This document shows positions 15,614-22,750 of a stretch of DNA of 31,796 nt, piece by piece. The first letter of the stretch is position 1; the number at the start of each line of letters is the position of its first letter. A program made the translations under genes and the position numbers. Origin of the DNA: Prevotella sp. UBA1104 (GTDB taxonomy: Bacteria; Bacteroidota; Bacteroidia; Bacteroidales; Bacteroidaceae); NCBI GenBank assembly GCA_002314055.1, contig DCBP01000056.1, positions 36,185 through 67,980 on the forward strand. Reading direction: 5' to 3'. The notes beneath the pieces are model-generated. The model had not been told where the DNA came from and made no database searches. It was given only the letters and a program-made list of their open reading frames with translations.

Positions 15614-16027
15614 TCACTTCAGCTTGCCACTGCGCTTTTTCTTCCTGTACAGATCTTCAACTTGCAGTTTTGCGAAAAACAAGATAAGTTCTTCTTCTTT
15701 TGTCTTGTTTTCTTTATGTGCCAAGTCGAGGATAGCTTTCATTTCCTCATCGCAAACAGCCCCTTTATATTTTTCAGGAAACTCCTCCCAAGATTTCTGT
15801 TCTCGAAGTTTTCTTTCTTGTTCCATTTGCCGTAATTCTTCCCTTAATTCTTTTGCAGATTCTTCAGGTGAAAACGCTTGACTGATATTACTATTGCATT
15901 TAGGAACGGAAGTTTCTGTGGAACGTTTTGGAGGAGAAGTCAAGGCTTCCCCCGCACTTTTCAACGCCTCGCAGATAAATATCCCAATCACGGTAATCGC
16001 CATAAGTATAAAGAAAGTCTCAAACAT
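15614..16027 (-). CDS. Small membrane-anchored coiled-coil protein in the prophage remnant
   Basis: A 137-residue protein I do not recognise. Residues about 3-22 (ETFFILMAITVIGIFICEAL) form one membrane helix. A low-complexity linker follows (SPPKRSTETSVPKCNS). The rest is a highly charged helical region (EESAKELREELRQMEQERKLRE, split by a Trp-containing turn) ending in a basic tail (YRKKKRSGKLK). The expected topology is a single-pass anchor with a cytosolic coiled coil. The ATG at 16027 has an excellent GGAGG seven bases upstream, rare in Bacteroidota, and a good promoter at 16060-16091. It is the only intact gene inside the repeat-bounded remnant, next to the right repeat where phages carry lysogenic-conversion genes. 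Function unknown. Confidence 0.7.
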   Translation of the reverse strand: MFETFFILMAITVIGIFICEALKSAGEALTSPPKRSTETSVPKCNSNISQAFSPEESAKELREELRQMEQERKLREQKSWEEFPEKYKGAVCDEEMKAILDLAHKENKTKEEELILFFAKLQVEDLYRKKKRSGKLK

Positions 16028-16059
16028 ATTTCGTCCTCCGTCTTTTATTTTATCCGTTA

Positions 16060-16091
16060 CAAATTTAGTTATTATATTTTACATTTGCAAG
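16060..16091 (-). promoter_or_regulatory. Promoter of the small membrane protein gene
   Basis: On the minus strand CTTG (16091-16088) is followed after 20 bp by TAAATTTG (16067-16060), matching the Bacteroidota -33/-7 layout. The gene start at 16027 is preceded by GGAGG. This gives the gene an independent transcript despite the decay around it. Confidence 0.55.
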
Positions 16092-16144
16092 CCTATCGGT
16101 ATAAAAGTTATACAGAAAAGGCGTGCTACTTTCACAAGCCGCAC

Positions 16145-16168
16145 GCCCGAACAATGTAAAAAAATGTA
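16145..16168 (+). repeat. attR-like 24-bp direct repeat (right copy)
   Basis: Identical to 11456-11479 over all 24 bases, then diverging (T here, C in the left copy). It marks the right edge of the phage-derived segment. The ATG in this copy (16164) opens a 46-codon ORF to 16304 (starting MYEKQECFAYYL), probably the stretch of host DNA that followed the original attB; I do not call it a gene. Confidence 0.75.
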
Positions 16169-16246
16169 TGAAAAACAAGAATGTTTCGCCTATTATTTAC
16201 ACACTGAAACAAATCTTTTCCACGCTTACAATACGTTGATGAAAAT

Positions 16247-16289
16247 AAAGGCTTTCAAAACAGTGATAAAACACCATTCAAAAGCCTTT
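16247..16289. terminator. Hairpin to the right of attR
   Basis: AAAGGCTTT (16247-16255) and AAAGCCTTT (16281-16289) form a 9-bp stem with a 25-base loop. It stands between the prophage remnant and the glucosaminidase gene and could insulate the two. The loop is long and no T-run follows. Confidence 0.35.
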
Positions 16290-16335
16290 CAAATGCCGTT
16301 TTAATCAGTAAGCAAACCGCAAAAAAATGGCTGGA

Positions 16336-16374
16336 ATTGCACATTTCGTTTTGAAAAATTGTACATTTCGTTTT
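16336..16374 (+). repeat. Two direct repeats of 17 bp upstream of the glucosaminidase gene
   Basis: ATTGCACATTTCGTTTT (16336-16352) and ATTGTACATTTCGTTTT (16358-16374) differ at one position and are 22 bp apart, start to start, about two helical turns. They lie about 70-105 bp ahead of the start codon, a suitable place for a regulator to bind. Confidence 0.5.
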
Positions 16375-16441
16375 CGCGATTATACAGCTAAAAAAACAAT
16401 ACTGCATATAATAAATGAGAGAAAACTGCGTTAATATAAAT

Positions 16442-16939
16442 ATGAACAAACTTATAATTATTCTTTATTTCTGTTTTTTCATAGCTCTGCAAGGTTACTC
16501 TCAAAGCACTTCAAACATAGATGCCATCCCGCCGGAAGCTGTTTCAGACTTGAGCATCAATACTGTTGACACCATTGCCACGCCTCAATGGACTCCATCG
16601 TTTGGCGACTGTGCCGAACTTACTGTCGACAACTTATACAAGGTTCTCGACAAATACAACGTGAAGTTCAAGAAGATTGTGGTGGCTCAGGCGATTTTGG
16701 AAACCGGACATTTTTCAAGTGTCCTTTGCGTGCAAAGCCATAACATCTTCGGACTGCGACACCCTTCTGACGGAAGCTACTACGTCTTCAACAATTGGGA
16801 AGAAAGCGTGAAGGCATATAAGGATGATGTGCAATATAAATATACCGGCGGCGACTACTATGCCTTTCTAACAAATATCGGCTATGCACAAGACCCACAA
16901 TACGCACGTAAAGTGATGCAAATAGCCAGTACGCTCTGA
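16442..16939 (+). CDS. Secreted glucosaminidase-domain protein
   Basis: A 165-residue exported protein. Residues 1-22 form a signal peptide (MNKLIIILYFCFFIALQGYS). The mature part after about residue 60 matches the N-acetylglucosaminidase domain of FlgJ and Atl-type autolysins: VVAQAILETGHFSS, with the catalytic Glu in LETG, then SHNIFGLRH, then FNNWEESVKAYKDDVQYKY and a C-terminal YAFLTNIGYAQDPQYA. These enzymes cleave the glycan strand of peptidoglycan. I start at 16442; an upstream ATG at 16415 would add nine residues before the hydrophobic stretch. It lies outside the repeat-bounded remnant, so it may be a host wall-remodelling enzyme, although a phage lysin left behind cannot be fully excluded. 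No cell-wall-binding module is present. Confidence 0.85.
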   Translation: MNKLIIILYFCFFIALQGYSQSTSNIDAIPPEAVSDLSINTVDTIATPQWTPSFGDCAELTVDNLYKVLDKYNVKFKKIVVAQAILETGHFSSVLCVQSHNIFGLRHPSDGSYYVFNNWEESVKAYKDDVQYKYTGGDYYAFLTNIGYAQDPQYARKVMQIASTL

Positions 16940-16965
16940 AAAAAGACTTAGTTGTCATGCATTTC

Positions 16966-16996
16966 TTTGTCATATACATTTTTTTATTTACCTTTG
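16966..16996 (+). promoter_or_regulatory. Promoter of the cobalamin-uptake operon
   Basis: TTTG (16966-16969), exactly 19 bp, then TACCTTTG (16989-16996): a full match to the Bacteroidota sigma-ABfr type promoter. Transcription would start near 17003, right at the beginning of the riboswitch. Confidence 0.75.
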
Positions 16997-17002
16997 CATG
17001 CG

Positions 17003-17175
17003 CTTAAGGTCAGCCCCATACCGGGGCTCAAGGGAATGGAGTGGAAAGCTCCAACTGTCCAGCAGCTGTAAGCAGCCATTAATAGACGTAAACTCAAGGT
17101 CACTGGCAACAGAATTATGCCGGGAAGACGTTTGCGATCAGGCTGACAAGTCAGAAAACCTGCCATAAGCCACAT
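17003..17175 (+). ncRNA. Cobalamin riboswitch
   Basis: The leader contains the hallmark elements in order: a GC hairpin (AGCCCCATACCGGGGCT), CAAGGGAA, a GGAG...CTCC stem with AACTGTCC, CAGCTGTAAGC, GGTCACTGG, GCCGGGAAGACG and AGTCAGAAAACCTGCC. This is the conserved core of B12 riboswitches, where adenosylcobalamin or a related cobalamin binds. It lies between the operon promoter and the btuB start codon; 55 bases of expression platform follow. Binding of cobalamin is expected to switch off the receptor and transport genes downstream. Confidence 0.93.
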
Positions 17176-17229
17176 AAATTCTGATACGCACTCTCGGGTT
17201 AGGCGACAGAATAAGCAAAAAGACAGATA

Positions 17230-19251
17230 ATGAACAGACAGACAGCATTGATATTGGCAATCCTTGCGTCCACAGAAATGTGGTCGCAAACCGATTCCAT
17301 CACTTCACCCACACACCAGTTGCAGGAAGTTACCGTAAGACAAAACCGTCGCCAGCGCGCCTTGAGCGCTGTAGCACCGGTGCATATCCTCGACCGTTCA
17401 GACATGCTCACTATGGGAGTGGCTGACATGGGAGATGCTCTACAGCGCATACCGGGCATAACGCTACGCGACTACGGAGGGGCTGGCGGAGTGAAAACTG
17501 TTGCCGTACGCGGATTTGGAGCTAAGCATACGGGGGTAAGCTATGACGGAGTGATGCTCAGCGACTGCCAAAGCGGAGAAATTGACCTCTCACGCTATGC
17601 TCTTGACAACGTGGCGGAACTATCGCTGACTGTTGGCGACAACGACGATATTTTCCTGCCGGCACGCAACGTTACGACTCCTGCCGTGCTGAATATCCGG
17701 ACTATCGGCATGCCTAATGGAAATAAGCTACCACACATAACAGCACAAGTGAAATGGGGATCATTCGGACTGCTCAGTCCTTTTCTGCGCTACGAGCAGA
17801 GTCTTAGCGACAGGTTCTCGCTTTCTGCCATGGCTGAATATACCTATGCCGAAAATGACTATCCGTATACGATACACAATATAACGATTACTACACACGA
17901 CCGCCGCACAAACAGCCGTATGAACAGCGGGCACGGTGAGATAAACTTTGTTTGGAATACGCAGCCGACAAGCCGACTGACGGGAAAGGTTTATTATTAC
18001 GACAACTCTCGCCAACTGCCGGGACAGGTGCGCTACTATACGAACGTTAGCGGCGAGACTCTCCACGACCGCAACTTCTTCAGCCAATTGGCATGGCAGA
18101 AGCGATGGGGAAGCCAATGGTCGGCAAAATTCACCGCAAAAACGAACTGGGCGAAGTCGGTCTATCGCGATGCTCTATATGCCGGGGGCATAAACGATGC
18201 AACCTACTGGCAACGCGAATACTATGCCTCTGCCGCCGTATTGTACGTACCGTCAGTACATTGGGCTCTCGACTATTCGGCAGACTATGCACTGAACAAT
18301 CTCAACGGCAGTTCGAAACGCGCAGTAATGGGGCATCCCTACCGCCATTCTGTATTGCAGTCTGCCACGGTAAAATACCATACGGGAAGACTAACGGCAG
18401 TAGCTCGCCTACTTCACTCCCTGTATCTTAACCATCAGAAAGACGTAGAAGCAAGCGACGGTCGCCTCGATGTACAAGTGAATTCAGCAAAAGACATGCG
18501 CCGGCTGTCACCGTCGGCATCAATATCCGTGCGCCTTTCAAACGATGAAAGTCTACACTTGCGTGCCGGATACAAGAATATTTTCCGTACCCCTACATTC
18601 AACGAAAGCTATTACTACCACTACGGCAGTACTGATCTCAATGCAGAATCAACCGACCAGTGGAACCTTGGCGTTACTTGGGCACCGAAGTTGTCGAAAC
18701 ACACAAGTATGAACCTTACCGCCGACGGATACTACAACCATGTAAAAGACATGATTGTTGCCGTGCCATACAATATGTTCGTATGGACATGCGTCAACAT
18801 CGGACGCGTAAGGAGTATCGGGGCGGACTTCAACTTGCGCATTGACCACATGTTCAATCCCAAGCACAAGCTGTATGCCGCAGGTAGCTACAGTCTGCAG
18901 AAAGTGGAAAACCGCACAAACCGCGAGTCGCCTAACTTCGGCAAGCAGATTGCCTATATGCCGGAACACACCTATAGTGGTTCAATAGGGTATGAAAATC
19001 CATGGGTAAATCTGTCGGTACATGCCACAGGCATGAGCAGCCGCTGGCCTAACAACGAGCACTACCCTACTACAATGATTGAAGGATTTGTAGATTTCGG
19101 AGTAACGGCATACCGCCAGTTCCATATCGGAAGACACCGGATAGAAGTTCGCGGCGACCTGAAGAACCTGTTCGACAAGCAATACAGTATCGTTGCCCTC
19201 TACCCAATGCCGGGAAGAAGCTATCAAATGACATTGAACTATAAATTTTAA
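17230..19251 (+). CDS. btuB: TonB-dependent cobalamin receptor BtuB
   Basis: A 673-residue outer-membrane receptor that imports vitamin B12 using TonB energy. It has an N-terminal signal peptide (about 1-19, TALILAILASTEMWSQ), a TonB-box-like stretch (LQEVTVRQN, about 32-40), a plug domain (about 45-150, with LQRIPGITLRDYGG and VAVRGFGAKHTGVSYDGV) and a 22-strand-type barrel ending in the aromatic beta-signal YQMTLNYKF. Small size and lack of an N-terminal carboxypeptidase-like extension separate it from SusC-type receptors. Placement directly behind the cobalamin riboswitch and before the BtuG-like lipoprotein fixes the substrate. The ATG at 17230 lies 55 bp beyond the riboswitch core. Substrate assignment is based mainly on this context. 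Confidence 0.92.
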   Translation: MNRQTALILAILASTEMWSQTDSITSPTHQLQEVTVRQNRRQRALSAVAPVHILDRSDMLTMGVADMGDALQRIPGITLRDYGGAGGVKTVAVRGFGAKHTGVSYDGVMLSDCQSGEIDLSRYALDNVAELSLTVGDNDDIFLPARNVTTPAVLNIRTIGMPNGNKLPHITAQVKWGSFGLLSPFLRYEQSLSDRFSLSAMAEYTYAENDYPYTIHNITITTHDRRTNSRMNSGHGEINFVWNTQPTSRLTGKVYYYDNSRQLPGQVRYYTNVSGETLHDRNFFSQLAWQKRWGSQWSAKFTAKTNWAKSVYRDALYAGGINDATYWQREYYASAAVLYVPSVHWALDYSADYALNNLNGSSKRAVMGHPYRHSVLQSATVKYHTGRLTAVARLLHSLYLNHQKDVEASDGRLDVQVNSAKDMRRLSPSASISVRLSNDESLHLRAGYKNIFRTPTFNESYYYHYGSTDLNAESTDQWNLGVTWAPKLSKHTSMNLTADGYYNHVKDMIVAVPYNMFVWTCVNIGRVRSIGADFNLRIDHMFNPKHKLYAAGSYSLQKVENRTNRESPNFGKQIAYMPEHTYSGSIGYENPWVNLSVHATGMSSRWPNNEHYPTTMIEGFVDFGVTAYRQFHIGRHRIEVRGDLKNLFDKQYSIVALYPMPGRSYQMTLNYKF

Positions 19252-19262
19252 ATAAAAAGAAA

Positions 19263-20432
19263 ATGAAAATGAAGAATTACATTAAGACCTTGGCGGTGTT
19301 GCTTATGGGTGCAACCATCTTCACCGCTTGCGACGACAACGACGACGCACCGAAGTACGAACCCGTAACCGTTAGCAACGGAGCCTTCCTTGTATGCAGC
19401 GGAAACCAGAGCAGCAGTATCGTGGGCAGCTTATCGTATGTAGACTACGCAAAGAGCAGCATCCAGAACGACGTGTTTAAGTCGGCAAACGGCCGTGTGC
19501 TCGGACTGACGGCAAACGACGGTGTGGTATATGGCAGCAAGATGTATCTTGCCGTTACCGAGGAGAACACCATCGAGGTGGTCGACGTGAAGACAATGCG
19601 CTCCCTGAAACAGATAAAGACAAACATCGACCTTGGCGAAAACTGCTTGAAGCCTCGCTGCGTTACTGCTGCCAGCGGAAAAGTTTACGTTTCGTTCTAT
19701 GGTGGCTCATCGTCAAGTTATGATGCAAACTGGAACGCAACAACTACCGGCAACGGCTGCGTTGTGGCTATCGACACCGTGGAATATGCCAAGGAGAAGA
19801 TTTACCAGGCTGGTTCATTTCCAGAGGGCATAGCCGTAGCTGGTGGCAAACTTTATGTGGCAAACTCAGACTACGCAGCCGTAACAAAGGCTTCTGTATC
19901 TGTAATCGACCTTGCCACCGGTGCTGACACTCCGATAAAGGACTCACAGATTACCAATCCTACAAAGGTGGCTGTTGACGGCAGTGGCAACATCTATGTG
20001 ATGGATATGGGTAACTATGGCGACGTTAAGGGTGGAGTGCGCAAAGTGAGCGGCAACACCGTAACGACTTTGCTCGATGCCACAGCTATGGCTTTCGACG
20101 GCACTCATATCTATACATTCAACAATACTTCTTACGGCAAGGCTGCAAGCACGTACGAGGTTTACAATATCCAGAATGGACAGAAAACTACATTTATCAC
20201 CGACAGCGACCAGACTATCTATAGCCCTAACTGCATCGGCGTTGATCCTGTAAACGGATATGTTCTCATCGGTGCCTATCAGAAGAATCCAGACACAAAT
20301 AAGGCTAACTACAAGGGCAACGGTCGCATCTTCATGTTTAAAGCCGACGGAACAAAGGTTGGCAACTATGAGTGCGGCGTTGGTCCTACTTCATTTGTGT
20401 TCAACATCGGCACTGAATATATCAAGAAGTAA
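19263..20432 (+). CDS. btuG: Surface lipoprotein, BtuG-like beta-propeller (DUF5074)
   Basis: A 389-residue lipoprotein. The signal ends at the lipobox IFTAC; the mature N terminus CDDNDD is acidic, the Bacteroidota signal for export of lipoproteins to the cell surface. The body is a YncE-like seven-bladed propeller with recurrent blade motifs (VEVVDVKTMRSLKQIKT, FPEGIAVAGGKLYVANS, KVAVDGSGNIYVMD). This matches BtuG, the very high-affinity cobalamin-binding surface protein that caps BtuB and takes B12 from the environment. It follows btuB by 11 bp and is cotranscribed under the riboswitch. A second in-frame ATG lies two codons on (19269). Family and role are supported by both sequence and position; binding affinity of this copy is not shown by sequence. 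Confidence 0.88.
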   Translation: MKMKNYIKTLAVLLMGATIFTACDDNDDAPKYEPVTVSNGAFLVCSGNQSSSIVGSLSYVDYAKSSIQNDVFKSANGRVLGLTANDGVVYGSKMYLAVTEENTIEVVDVKTMRSLKQIKTNIDLGENCLKPRCVTAASGKVYVSFYGGSSSSYDANWNATTTGNGCVVAIDTVEYAKEKIYQAGSFPEGIAVAGGKLYVANSDYAAVTKASVSVIDLATGADTPIKDSQITNPTKVAVDGSGNIYVMDMGNYGDVKGGVRKVSGNTVTTLLDATAMAFDGTHIYTFNNTSYGKAASTYEVYNIQNGQKTTFITDSDQTIYSPNCIGVDPVNGYVLIGAYQKNPDTNKANYKGNGRIFMFKADGTKVGNYECGVGPTSFVFNIGTEYIKK

Positions 20433-20459
20433 TATTACTTCTATATAATATAAGGTATA

Positions 20460-20512
20460 GACAATATGAGACAACAATAAAGACTGCATGGTCTTTGGTT
20501 GTCTCTATTGTC
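20460..20512 (+). terminator. Long hairpin between btuG and btuF
   Basis: Nested perfect arms: GACAATA/TATTGTC (20460-20466, 20506-20512), GAGACAAC/GTTGTCTC (20468-20475, 20498-20505) and AAAGAC/GTCTTT (20479-20484, 20491-20496). The whole stem is over 20 pairs with a 6-base loop. It may weaken transcription of the inner-membrane genes relative to btuB and btuG, or protect the upstream mRNA; only a poor T-run follows. Confidence 0.6.
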
Positions 20513-20550
20513 ATTTATCAAAGGAAACAGAACTTTCAACTCATCACCAA

Positions 20551-21678
20551 ATGCGCAAATACATTCTGCTTTTGATTACTGTCGTGTTGCTTGCATCTTG
20601 TGGCAACAAAACAGCACAGACACTTGACGGTGGCGACACCATCCGCATGAAATATGCTTCACTGCTGACGCTTGTAAGTCATCATGGCTACACTGTTGCA
20701 GTAGTGAAAAACCCATGGAAAAGCGGCAAGGTGCTACACACCTATGTTCTTGTGCCACGTGGACAAAAAGCGCCGGAAACTGACAAACTTCCGGATAATG
20801 CCACAATAGTGGAGACCCCGGTAAGGCGAGCTGCGGTTTTCACAACCGTACACTGCTCTCTGCTCGATATGCTCCAGCGCAAGAACAGCATAGTAGCCGT
20901 GGCTGACGTGAAATACATCAAACTGCCTTTCATACAACAACAGGTAAAAAAAGGCAAAATAACCGACTGCGGTAGCGGTCTGCAACCCGTGGTAGAGAGG
21001 ATAATGGACGTTAAGCCTGACGTTATCATGCTGTCGCCATTTGAAAACAGTGGCGGATACGGCAAGACGGAAGAACTCGGCATACCTATCATTGAGTGTG
21101 CCGACTACATGGAGAGTTCCCCTCTGGCACGCGCTGAATGGATGAAATTCTATGGCATGCTGTTTGGTGCCGAAAAGGAAGCCGACAATCTTTTTGCAGC
21201 TGTTGACAAAAACTATCAGAACCTTTGCCGACAAGCAAGACAAGCAGGACCGGGACGCTCCGTGATTATAGACAAGATGGTTGGCAACGTGTGGTATATG
21301 CCGGGCGGCAAAAGCACTATCGGACAGATGGTTAAAGATGCCGGAGGACAGTATCCTTGGGCTAATGACGACCACAGTGGTAGCTTGTCGCTATCTTTCG
21401 AAAATGTTCTGGAGAAGGGCGGCGATGCTGACGCATGGCTCTTCAGATACAGCAGCAACAAGATTTACGCTACTGGCGACTTGCTCGCTGAACGTAGCGG
21501 ATACAGCCAAATGAATGCGTTTAAGACAGGCGAACTGTATGGATGCAACGTGGAGAAGACGTTGTTCTATGAGGAAACACCGTTTCATCCCGATTATCTG
21601 CTTGCCGACTTCATTCGTATCATGCATCCTAACCTGAAGACTACAGGAAAACTACGTTATTTCCAAAAACTTAAATAA
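20551..21678 (+). CDS. btuF: Cobalamin ABC transporter substrate-binding lipoprotein BtuF
   Basis: A 375-residue periplasmic binding protein of the BtuF/FecB type (helical backbone, two lobes). I start at ATG 20551 (MRKYILLLITVVLLASCG), giving a clean lipoprotein signal with lipobox LLASC; the longer ORF from 20488 would overlap the hairpin. The first lobe shows VFTTVHCSLLDMLQRKNSIVAVAD and VERIMDVKPDVIMLSP, the usual core of this fold, and the second lobe SVIIDKMVGNVWYMPGGKS and GGQYPWAND. It hands cobalamin to the BtuC permease. It follows btuG and the hairpin, and its stop codon overlaps the btuC start by one base (TAATG). Cobalamin rather than haem or siderophore is inferred from the riboswitch and the neighbours. 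Confidence 0.9.
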   Translation: MRKYILLLITVVLLASCGNKTAQTLDGGDTIRMKYASLLTLVSHHGYTVAVVKNPWKSGKVLHTYVLVPRGQKAPETDKLPDNATIVETPVRRAAVFTTVHCSLLDMLQRKNSIVAVADVKYIKLPFIQQQVKKGKITDCGSGLQPVVERIMDVKPDVIMLSPFENSGGYGKTEELGIPIIECADYMESSPLARAEWMKFYGMLFGAEKEADNLFAAVDKNYQNLCRQARQAGPGRSVIIDKMVGNVWYMPGGKSTIGQMVKDAGGQYPWANDDHSGSLSLSFENVLEKGGDADAWLFRYSSNKIYATGDLLAERSGYSQMNAFKTGELYGCNVEKTLFYEETPFHPDYLLADFIRIMHPNLKTTGKLRYFQKLK

Positions 21679-22688
21679 TGAAACGAGACACTGCATACTG
21701 CATACTGTTGGCTATAGCCACTGTCATCCTCTTCGCTGGAAGTCTGCTTATCGGATCGGTATCGATTCCGTCAAAAGATGTCTTTGACATTCTTACGGGA
21801 AATGAACCGACAAAACCAAGCTGGGGATACATCATCATGGAATCACGCCTGCCACAGGCTATAACTGCCCTTTGCTGCGGCGGTTCGCTGGCGGTTTGCG
21901 GACTGATGTTGCAAACGGCATTCCGCAACCCACTCGCCGGTCCGAGCATATTCGGCATCAACAGTGGAGCAAGTCTCGGCGTCGCCTTAGTGATGTTGCT
22001 TTTCGGCGGCAGCGTATCGGTAGGTTCTGTCAGCGTCGGCGGTTTTGCCGCCGTATTGGCAGCGGCATTCATCGGAGCCATGGCTGTAATGGCACTCATC
22101 TTTTTCTTCTCTACCCTCGTGAGAAACCACGTAATGCTGCTCATTATCGGCATAATGATAGGATACATAACAAGCTCTGCAATATCCCTGCTCAATTTCT
22201 TTGCCACCGACGAGGGAGTGAAGACGTATGCAGTATGGGGAATGGGCTCGTTTGGCGGTGTAACGATGAAAATGATTCCTACCTTCGCAATACTCACGGC
22301 TATCGGACTCGTAGGCAGTATACTGCTCGTTAAACCACTAAATGCCCTGATGCTCGGCGACAGATATGCCGAGAATCTGGGCATTAACATAATCCGCACA
22401 CGAAATTTGCTACTGACGGTAACAGGATTGCTTACCGCCGTGTCGACGGCATTTTGCGGACCTGTGGCATTTATCGGACTTGCTGTGCCACACATGGCAC
22501 GACTGTTGCTCATTACCGACAATCACCGGGTGCTCCTTCCGGCAACCATACTTATGGGATGTGCCATTGCACTGCTGTGCAACATCATCACCGTACTGCC
22601 GAGCGAGGGAGGCATTATACCGCTTAATGCCGTAACTCCCATCATAGGTGCCCCTGTCATTATATATATTATTTTGTCGGGGAAATAA
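21678..22688 (+). CDS. btuC: Cobalamin ABC transporter permease BtuC
   Basis: A 336-residue integral membrane protein of the FecCD/BtuC family with about ten helices. Family hallmarks are ESRLPQAITALCCGGSLAVCGLMLQTAFRNPLAGPSIFGI near residues 55-95 (the RLPR-like motif and the FRNPLAxPxxLG loop) and GPVAFIGLAVPHMAR near 265-280, the coupling region facing the ATPase. Normal members are 330-350 aa, so this is complete. Its start overlaps the btuF stop, showing translational coupling. The next gene is on the opposite strand, so no btuD follows in this window; the ATPase must be supplied from elsewhere or a shared one is used. Confidence 0.93.
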   Translation: MKRDTAYCILLAIATVILFAGSLLIGSVSIPSKDVFDILTGNEPTKPSWGYIIMESRLPQAITALCCGGSLAVCGLMLQTAFRNPLAGPSIFGINSGASLGVALVMLLFGGSVSVGSVSVGGFAAVLAAAFIGAMAVMALIFFFSTLVRNHVMLLIIGIMIGYITSSAISLLNFFATDEGVKTYAVWGMGSFGGVTMKMIPTFAILTAIGLVGSILLVKPLNALMLGDRYAENLGINIIRTRNLLLTVTGLLTAVSTAFCGPVAFIGLAVPHMARLLLITDNHRVLLPATILMGCAIALLCNIITVLPSEGGIIPLNAVTPIIGAPVIIYIILSGK

Positions 22689-22750
22689 AGACAAAGGAAA
22701 CTATTAATGAAGTAGTATAAATTCTTTATTGCAATTAGCTATTTGTCTTT
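22687..22750. terminator. Possible hairpin between convergent btuC and AraC-type genes
   Basis: AAAGACAAA (22687-22695) and TTTGTCTTT (22742-22750) are perfect 9-bp arms that straddle the two stop codons, with a long 46-base loop. It may act as a weak bidirectional terminator; the A/T-rich arms make chance pairing possible. Confidence 0.35.

Larger units (their letters stand above)
11456..16168. mobile_element. Deleted prophage remnant bounded by 24-bp direct repeats
   Basis: A 4.7-kb segment with identical 24-bp ends contains a C-terminally truncated integrase next to the left repeat, then tail/baseplate and tape-measure fragments on the minus strand and a small membrane protein gene next to the right repeat. 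Capsid, terminase, portal, lysis and replication genes are absent. At least two deletions are visible: integrase fused to the tail gene near 12480-12488, and the middle of the tape-measure gene near 14.7 kb. The genes on both flanks are not phage-like. The element cannot excise by its own integrase. Confidence 0.8.

Noticed and set aside
16164..16304. 46-codon ORF starting in the right 24-bp repeat
   Set aside because: Its ATG is given by the repeat itself, it runs through a hairpin, and it has no family signature.
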